Source: Ptychodera flava | Lineage: Eukaryota; Hemichordata; Enteropneusta; Ptychoderidae | Assembly (NCBI RefSeq): GCF_041260155.1 | Contig: NC_091947.1 | Span: 38,992,532-39,056,531 of the forward strand | Direction of reading: 5' to 3' | Length of the DNA stretch: 64,000 bases | Shown: piece after piece, positions 59,429 to 64,000 of the stretch | Numbering within the stretch: the first letter of the stretch is position 1 | Layout: every line of letters starts with the position of its first letter | Position numbers and translations under genes: made by a program | Notes under the pieces: model-generated | The model's input: only the letters and a program-made list of their open reading frames with translations | What the model was told of the DNA's origin: nothing | The model's database searches: none

Positions 59429-59753
59429 CGGCAGTAACTTTTCCATCATCACCGACATCAGCTCCTTTTCCGGTGGCAGTGGAGTTGGTATTACTACTGG
59501 TATTGCTGTATACCACCTCAAGTCGACCTTGAACACCATGAACCCATCCACTTTTTGGTGGGTAAATAACACCACCCACGCACCTGAGACCACGAATTTT
59601 GGTACATCCATCGACCACAGTTTGGTACCTTAGACCACATGCACCAGAAAACTGAGCTTGGACAGTAGTGAGCAGGACGGTGTCATCCTGCTCGAGTGGC
59701 AACTCAATGTTTTGACCAGTTTTTGAGTCCGTAACAACGATGAAGTCTGGCAT
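59429..59753 (-). CDS. Exon 1: TDP-43 N-terminal-like domain
   Basis: 108 codons plus one base. Residues ~1-80 follow the TDP-43 (TARDBP) N-terminal domain: MPDFIVVTD at the start, a Glu/Asp-rich turn then DDTVLLTTVQAQFSGACGLR, CTKIRGLRCVGGVIYPPKSG and GRLEVVY at the end. In TDP-43 this ubiquitin-like fold drives head-to-tail self-assembly. A Ser/Thr/Asn/Gly linker (NTSSNTNSTATGKG) follows to the splice donor. The RNA-binding RRM domains of TDP-43 are absent, so this is a domain capture or lineage relative and not a TDP-43 gene. The ATG lies ~60 bp inside the right inverted repeat. Confidence 0.88.
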
Positions 59754-59810
59754 GGTTGTCTCAGAGACACTGGCTCATCAATGCCCGCCACTTTCGGAGG
59801 TAAAGTTTGA

Positions 59811-61013
59811 TGTTGCATTGTGGGATACTCTAAGTTCTGCCGCCGTTAAAATAAAGTTTTGCACTTGTCGAAAATATAATTTACTCTCCCAAAATGTTTT
59901 TGTGTCGCGCTTGAAAGAGTTTGCAGTGCATAATAAGAAATATTGCGCCCTCACACAATTAATATTGCTCCGTGAAACTAAATTGCGCCCTCAAGAAAAG
60001 TAATTGTGACTGCTTTGTTCTTTCGTTTCCTTTCGTTTTCATATTTTTACAGAGCGTTCATACTTAAATCATACTCAAATGTAGAAACTATTCCCTACAG
60101 GAATTTGTTGGTTGTCTTCAAAAAATAAGTATGCTCCATTAAAACATAAAACTTATTTTCAATGTATTTCAATTTGCCCCGAGAAAATCTAAATCGCTAG
60201 GAAAATAAAACTTTTCTTTAAAGAATTTAAGTTTGCTGCTCAGAACATAAATGTTATATCATCCATTTAAGAAATACAGTTCGTGCTCAGAAGAAAATTC
60301 TAAAAGAGTTATAAGTTGAGTCGGCACTCTTGAACAATTTTTATGTGTTTTACTAATTAAAAATACTTTTGAGAAGTTGAAATTAAGCTCATTTGGTTAA
60401 AATTTAATTTTGTGTTTGTTAAAAGTTTTAAAAGAGTTTACACTAAAATATAGCTTCCCGTACAGAATTAAAAATTTGCTCTGAAGAAATAAAATCCGTT
60501 ACAAATATTAAAGATATATTTAAGTAAAAATTGAGTTTACATTTAAAGTAAAATGAAAGAAGGAAGGATTTACTTTAAGTATTAATCATTAATCACTGTA
60601 AAGCATAAAATTCCTACAAAATATAAAAGTTTACTCACAAAAGAATACAAGTTATTTTTTTTTAAGAATTAAAACTGCTTTACTTGAAAATAAAATTAGG
60701 CAAAGTATGTAGAGTTGTACCGCCAAAAGTTAGAGAGTCATGTATACCAAAATTAGAGTTGCGTCTACCAGAGTTAGTTTCGTTCCCGTAATAAGATTTG
60801 TACTCACTAAAATTAAAGTTGTATTGACAAAATTAGAAAGTTTAGTCCGTCAAAAATAGAGTTTTGTCCCTCATAACTACATTTGCATCCAACACAATTT
60901 AAGTTTGTTTAGGGGAAATAATATCTCATAAATAGTTAAAATATTGTCTAGAAAAATAAGAGTTATATCACTCCGAAAAAGATAATTCTTGTTGGCGTCT
61001 AGGGGCCACCGTA
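59811..61013 (-). repeat. Right terminal inverted repeat of the 11.3-kb transposon
   Basis: Reads, on the minus strand, TACGGTGGCCCCTAG inward to GAGTATCCCACAATGC. Slightly longer than the left repeat because of indels. Probably carries the promoter of the TDP-43-domain/HECT gene. Confidence 0.8.
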
Positions 61014-61139
61014 CCTGAGTGATATCAAATTAATTTTTCTGACTTTTCTTTTAAACTTTATCCCTTGAAAACATGTTGTAATTGGCAATGATAATGATTA
61101 TTCTGTATACTGAAATGGTCTTTAATACTGTACAAGAAT

Positions 61140-61900
61140 GCATAAAATTACTCCAAAATGTCTTCAAAATTTCAAAAAGTTCTTGCCCACCCCGTCCCTG
61201 AAACCCTTCCCCTTTGTGTGTGTTGAAATAACCTTTTATACACTGTATAAGAATGCATGAAATTGCTCAGAAATGTCTTCAAATTTAAATATAATCCTTA
61301 ACACTCTCATGCTGAAATGGTCTTTCATACAATCAATAATGCATGAAATTACTCCAAAATGTCTTCAAATTTTAAAAATTTCCTGCACACAGGGAGGGGA
61401 CCCCCTCCCTGAAACCCTCCCTCCTTTGTGTATGTTGAAATAACCTTTTATACACTGTATAAGAATGCATGAAATTGCTCAGAAATGTCTTCAAATTTAA
61501 ATATAATCCTTAACACTCTCATGCTGAAATGGTCTTTCATACAATACAATAATGCATGAAATTACTCCAAAATGTCTTCAAATTTTAAAAATTTCTTGCA
61601 CACAGGGAGGGGACCCCCTCCCTGAAACCCTCCCCCTTTGTGTATGTTGAAATAACCTTTTACACTGTATAAGAATGCATGAAATTGCTCAGAAATGTCT
61701 TCAAATTTAAATATAATCCTTAACACTCTCATGCTGAAATGGTCTTTCATACAATACAATAATGCATGAAATTACTCCAAAATGTCTTCAAATTTTAAAA
61801 ATTTCTTGCACACAGGGAGGGGACCCCTCCCTGAAACCCTCCCTCCTGTGTGTATGTTGGAATAGCCTTTTATACACTGTATAAGAATGCATGAAATTGC
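61140..61900 (+). repeat. ~210-bp tandem repeat, about 3.7 units
   Basis: AAATTACTCCAAAATGTCTT recurs near 61,145, 61,346, 61,559 and 61,769. Each unit has an internal hairpin, GGGAGGGGACCCCCTCCC. A poly-C run follows at 61,917-61,932. Confidence 0.85.
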
Positions 61901-62029
61901 TCAGAACTGTTCCACCCCTCCCCCCCCCCCCCGCCCGCCCAGGGAACCTGGTTGCACACAGAAGCTAACCGCCTACTTTTCTGAATTTTCCGCCTACTTC
62001 AAAAGTTTTTGAGAACCCTGACGTTAGCT

Positions 62030-62560
62030 CCGTAAATCTTAGGTCGGCACCTTATACGATATGTCTCAAGATTCACGTGATGGCCTACAAACACGGTAAG
62101 GTCTAACTCTATCATGCCAATCGTGCAAACCTATCTTGTATCGTGCAGACCTTAGACGTGTACGGACCTTAAGTGTCTAAAATGTCAAACATGCATGTCA
62201 TTTTAGGTTCTCAACATGGGTCAAAATCTATCATGCCAATCGTGCAAACCTATCGTGTAACGTGCCGATCTAAGGTGTACAGACCTAACGTGTCTAAAAT
62301 GTCTAACGTGTATGTCATTTTAGGCTCTCAACATGGGTCAAAATCTATCATGCCAATCGTGCAAACTTATCGTGTAACGTGCCGATCTAACGTGTACGGA
62401 CCTAACGTGTCTAAAATGTCTAACGTGTATATCATGACTGTACCATTCAACTTATCTGGAGACCCTAAAATGACATACACGTTAGACATTTTAGACACGT
62501 TAGATCCGTACACGTTAGGTATGCACGATACACGATAGGTTTGCATGATTGCCAAGATAG
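62030..62560. repeat. CTAACGTGT dispersed/tandem repeat, block 2
   Basis: Phrases GACCTAACGTGTCTAAAATG, CTAACGTGTATGTCATTTTA, CTATCATGCCAATCGTGCAA and CCTATCGTGTAACGTGC repeat in order every ~115-120 bp and then invert near 62,440. Same family as 41,940-42,010, 48,070-48,390 and 63,484-64,000. Confidence 0.8.
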
Positions 62561-62561
62561 C

Positions 62562-63483
62562 CAGGGCTCGAAATTAGCGGTAGTCCCGCGTCCACAGACT
62601 ACCAACTTGTCCCTGGGGCTACCGAAGTCCATGAAATGGTAGCCCACACGGAATACCAAAGCCTGGGACGTACATGAAATACTTGGCGTGCAATGTCCGT
62701 CACTTTCGGACGAGCTAAATGCAGTCAACATGCAGTTTCATTTGTTTGAAGCAATAATCCTTTCATCTGTTAAGAGTTTTTTCTGGTGATTATTACAATT
62801 TTCACTGCTATGTCGTTATTTTCACAAGATGCAGAGCATTTGATACTAGAATGTTGAGTTGCTTTTCCGTGTGCAGTCTTTGCATGCCAGTTCACACTAT
62901 GCTGTTGATCGGCAGCATACAAGACATACTTGTGTCAAGTTTTGGGGTTTTGATGCTGAAATTTCACAAAAGTGTCACTTCTATATCAAGAGATTGTGTA
63001 ATCAGTTTGATTTGAAATAGTAATACAAAACATTCTGTCAGTCAAGCTTTGCTGAGTTTCGCTGTCTTTTATCTATGGTTGTCGATCAGTATCAATGTAT
63101 TACTTTCTGTATAGATAGACTCGGGTGTAACAAGGCATACCAGTTCATAAAGATCATGAGAATATTTTTTTTCTGTTTTTCTTTACTCAAGTTACAATTT
63201 CTTTGGATGTGTAAGCCGATTTTGAAAGTGATAGAAAGTGTTAAAATGTATATAAATTAGCATAAATTAAGCGTTCGTGACACATAACATGGGGTTTCTC
63301 GAGTAGAAGCCCCTAGTTTTACTGCTATTTTGTGTTGCTGAACCGGGGCTTATAGTCGGACGAGTACAGCTTCCCTAAACTAAAATATTCATGGACTACC
63401 AGCCATTGTCACTGGGCTACCAACTTCAGCAAATGGTAGCCCAAGTGGACTACCAGGGTAAAAAAACTTAATTTCGAGCCCTG
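62562..63483. mobile_element. hAT-type non-autonomous element (922 bp)
   Basis: Ends CAGGGCTCGAAATTAGCGG / TTAATTTCGAGCCCTG, a typical hAT end sequence, with inner GGTAGCCC/GGGCTACC inverted blocks. Flanks share ATAGC on both sides but not a full 8-bp repeat. It is inserted into the CTAACGTGT repeat. No transposase; a 61-aa ORF inside is unmatched. Confidence 0.75.
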
Positions 63484-64000
63484 ATAGCTCTTGACTCATT
63501 TTGAGACCCTCATTGGACATACACGTTTGACATTTTAGACACGTTAGCTCTGTCAACGTTAGGTCGGCACGTTATACGATATGTCTCATGATTGCCATGA
63601 TATAATTCTACTTATCTTGAACCCTAAAATGACGTACACTTTTGACGTCTATAGACACAATGTCTAACGTGTATGTCATTTTAGGTTAATTGTCAACATG
63701 AGTCAAAATCTAACATGCCAATCGTGCAAACCTATCGTGTATCGTGCAAACCTAACTTGTACGGACCTAATGTGTCTAAAATGTCTAACGTGTATGTCAT
63801 TTTTTGGTTCTCCACATAAGTCAAAATCTATCATGCCAATCGTGCAAACCTATCATGTATCGTGCAAACCTAACGTGTACGGACCTAACGTGTCTAAAAT
63901 GTCTAACGTGTATGTCATTTTAGGGTCTCCAGGTAAGTAGAATAGTACAGTCATGATATACACATAAGGCATTTTAGACACGTTAGGTCCGTACACGTTA
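63484..64000. repeat. CTAACGTGT repeat, block 3 (runs off the window)
   Basis: Continues the 62,030-62,560 repeat after the hAT-type insertion, with ~120-bp periodicity, and inverts near 63,950 where the window ends (ACACGTTAGGTCCGTACACG). Confidence 0.8.

Larger units (their letters stand above)
56016..59753 (-). pseudogene. TDP-43 N-terminal-type domain fused to HECT E3 ubiquitin ligase
   Basis: Minus-strand gene of two visible exons. Exon 1 (59,753-59,429) codes a TDP-43 N-terminal-like domain. Its donor (GCCG|GTAAGT) and the acceptor at 57,959-57,960 (TTAATTTTCAG|TTTCAAC) join in phase, giving VSTYAEKMFGRVKSFSAFKK after the linker. Next comes a region with KRLPIQTKTNATY, NYMLVYEDGSQALFIPGS and YKRIRLFLCPE, then an acidic linker. 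The HECT domain starts at ISRNHLFDGVKRG and NKISVKFTDDDGSPEGAVDA and ends with the catalytic Cys in PKANTCGGVLHLP (HECT ligases pass ubiquitin through this Cys). Closest style: G2E3-like animal HECT proteins. Three apparent 1-nt frame breaks (near 57,890, 57,485 and 56,741) suggest a decaying copy or indel errors. About 750 aa if unbroken. Confidence 0.82.
49690..61013. mobile_element. 11.3-kb DNA transposon encoding an integrase-like transposase and a TDP-43-domain/HECT protein
   Basis: Ends are exact inverted repeats for TACGGTGGCCCCTAG and stay alignable inward for about 1 kb (49,690-50,707 and 59,811-61,013), including GGATGCAA, TATGAGGGACAAAACT, GTGAGGGCGC and TATCCCACAAT blocks in the same order. 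A 6-bp direct repeat, CCTGAG, flanks the element (49,684-49,689 and 61,014-61,019). Two genes point inward from the two ends: a transposase on + (50,846-52,132) and a spliced HECT-domain gene on - (59,753-56,016). Six-base duplications are seen with integrase-type transposases such as Polintons, but none of the Polinton polymerase or capsid genes is present. I cannot assign it to a named superfamily. Confidence 0.88.

Noticed and set aside
59388..59753. A host TDP-43 (TARDBP) gene
   Set aside because: The RRM domains and C-terminal region are absent, the exon splices toward a HECT exon, and it lies inside the transposon ends.
49690..61013. Polinton/Maverick identity
   Set aside because: Although the 6-bp duplication and an integrase fit, no polymerase B, protease, ATPase or capsid genes are present and the ends are unlike Polinton ends.

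Overview
This is AT-rich animal nuclear DNA with no identifiable host gene. The evidence for a metazoan is a set of spliced, intron-bearing transposon genes (a PIF/Harbinger transposase, a Myb/SANT protein, a TDP-43-like/HECT gene), TTAGGG telomere-type repeats, non-LTR and LTR retroelements, and very many MITEs and foldback elements. The repeat style fits a marine invertebrate such as a lancelet, hemichordate, echinoderm or cnidarian, but the sequence alone does not settle the species. There are no operons, ribosome binding sites or CRISPR arrays, and I found no convincing tRNA or rRNA.

Layout. 1-9.7 kb holds scattered MITEs, a degenerate ~240-bp tandem repeat (6.4-8.0 kb) and a 787-bp element with mirrored minisatellite ends that carries two nested palindromic MITEs. 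9.7-16.5 kb is a nest of insertions, several dated by duplicated target sites and by an empty-site paralogue inside the window. 18.6-22.5 kb is a ~175-bp satellite that switches orientation once. 22.5-26.4 kb holds a reverse transcriptase 3' fragment and a 3.3-kb LTR element with two apparently identical 238-bp LTRs, a helix-hairpin-helix ORF and a deleted pol. 27.2-28.5 kb is a Harbinger transposase with one in-frame stop; 35.0-35.9 kb is a Myb/SANT gene on the opposite strand. 37.5-41.2 kb holds foldback elements and a frameshifted non-LTR reverse transcriptase. 41.9-48.3 kb looks like one large foldback element with tandem-repeat arms. 61.1-64 kb holds further tandem repeats and a hAT-like element.

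The standout is 49,690-61,013: an 11.3-kb DNA transposon with ~1-kb terminal inverted repeats starting TACGGTGGCCCCTAG and a 6-bp target duplication (CCTGAG). It encodes two convergent genes, each starting just inside one inverted repeat. The left gene is an intact 428-aa DDE (integrase-like) transposase. The right gene is a spliced gene whose first exon is a TDP-43 N-terminal-type domain joined in phase to a basic/ubiquitin-like region and a HECT E3 ubiquitin ligase domain. A transposon combining an integrase, a TDP-43-type oligomerisation domain and a HECT ligase is the best candidate here for an undescribed system. This copy has three apparent frameshifts in the HECT gene and carries nested MITEs.
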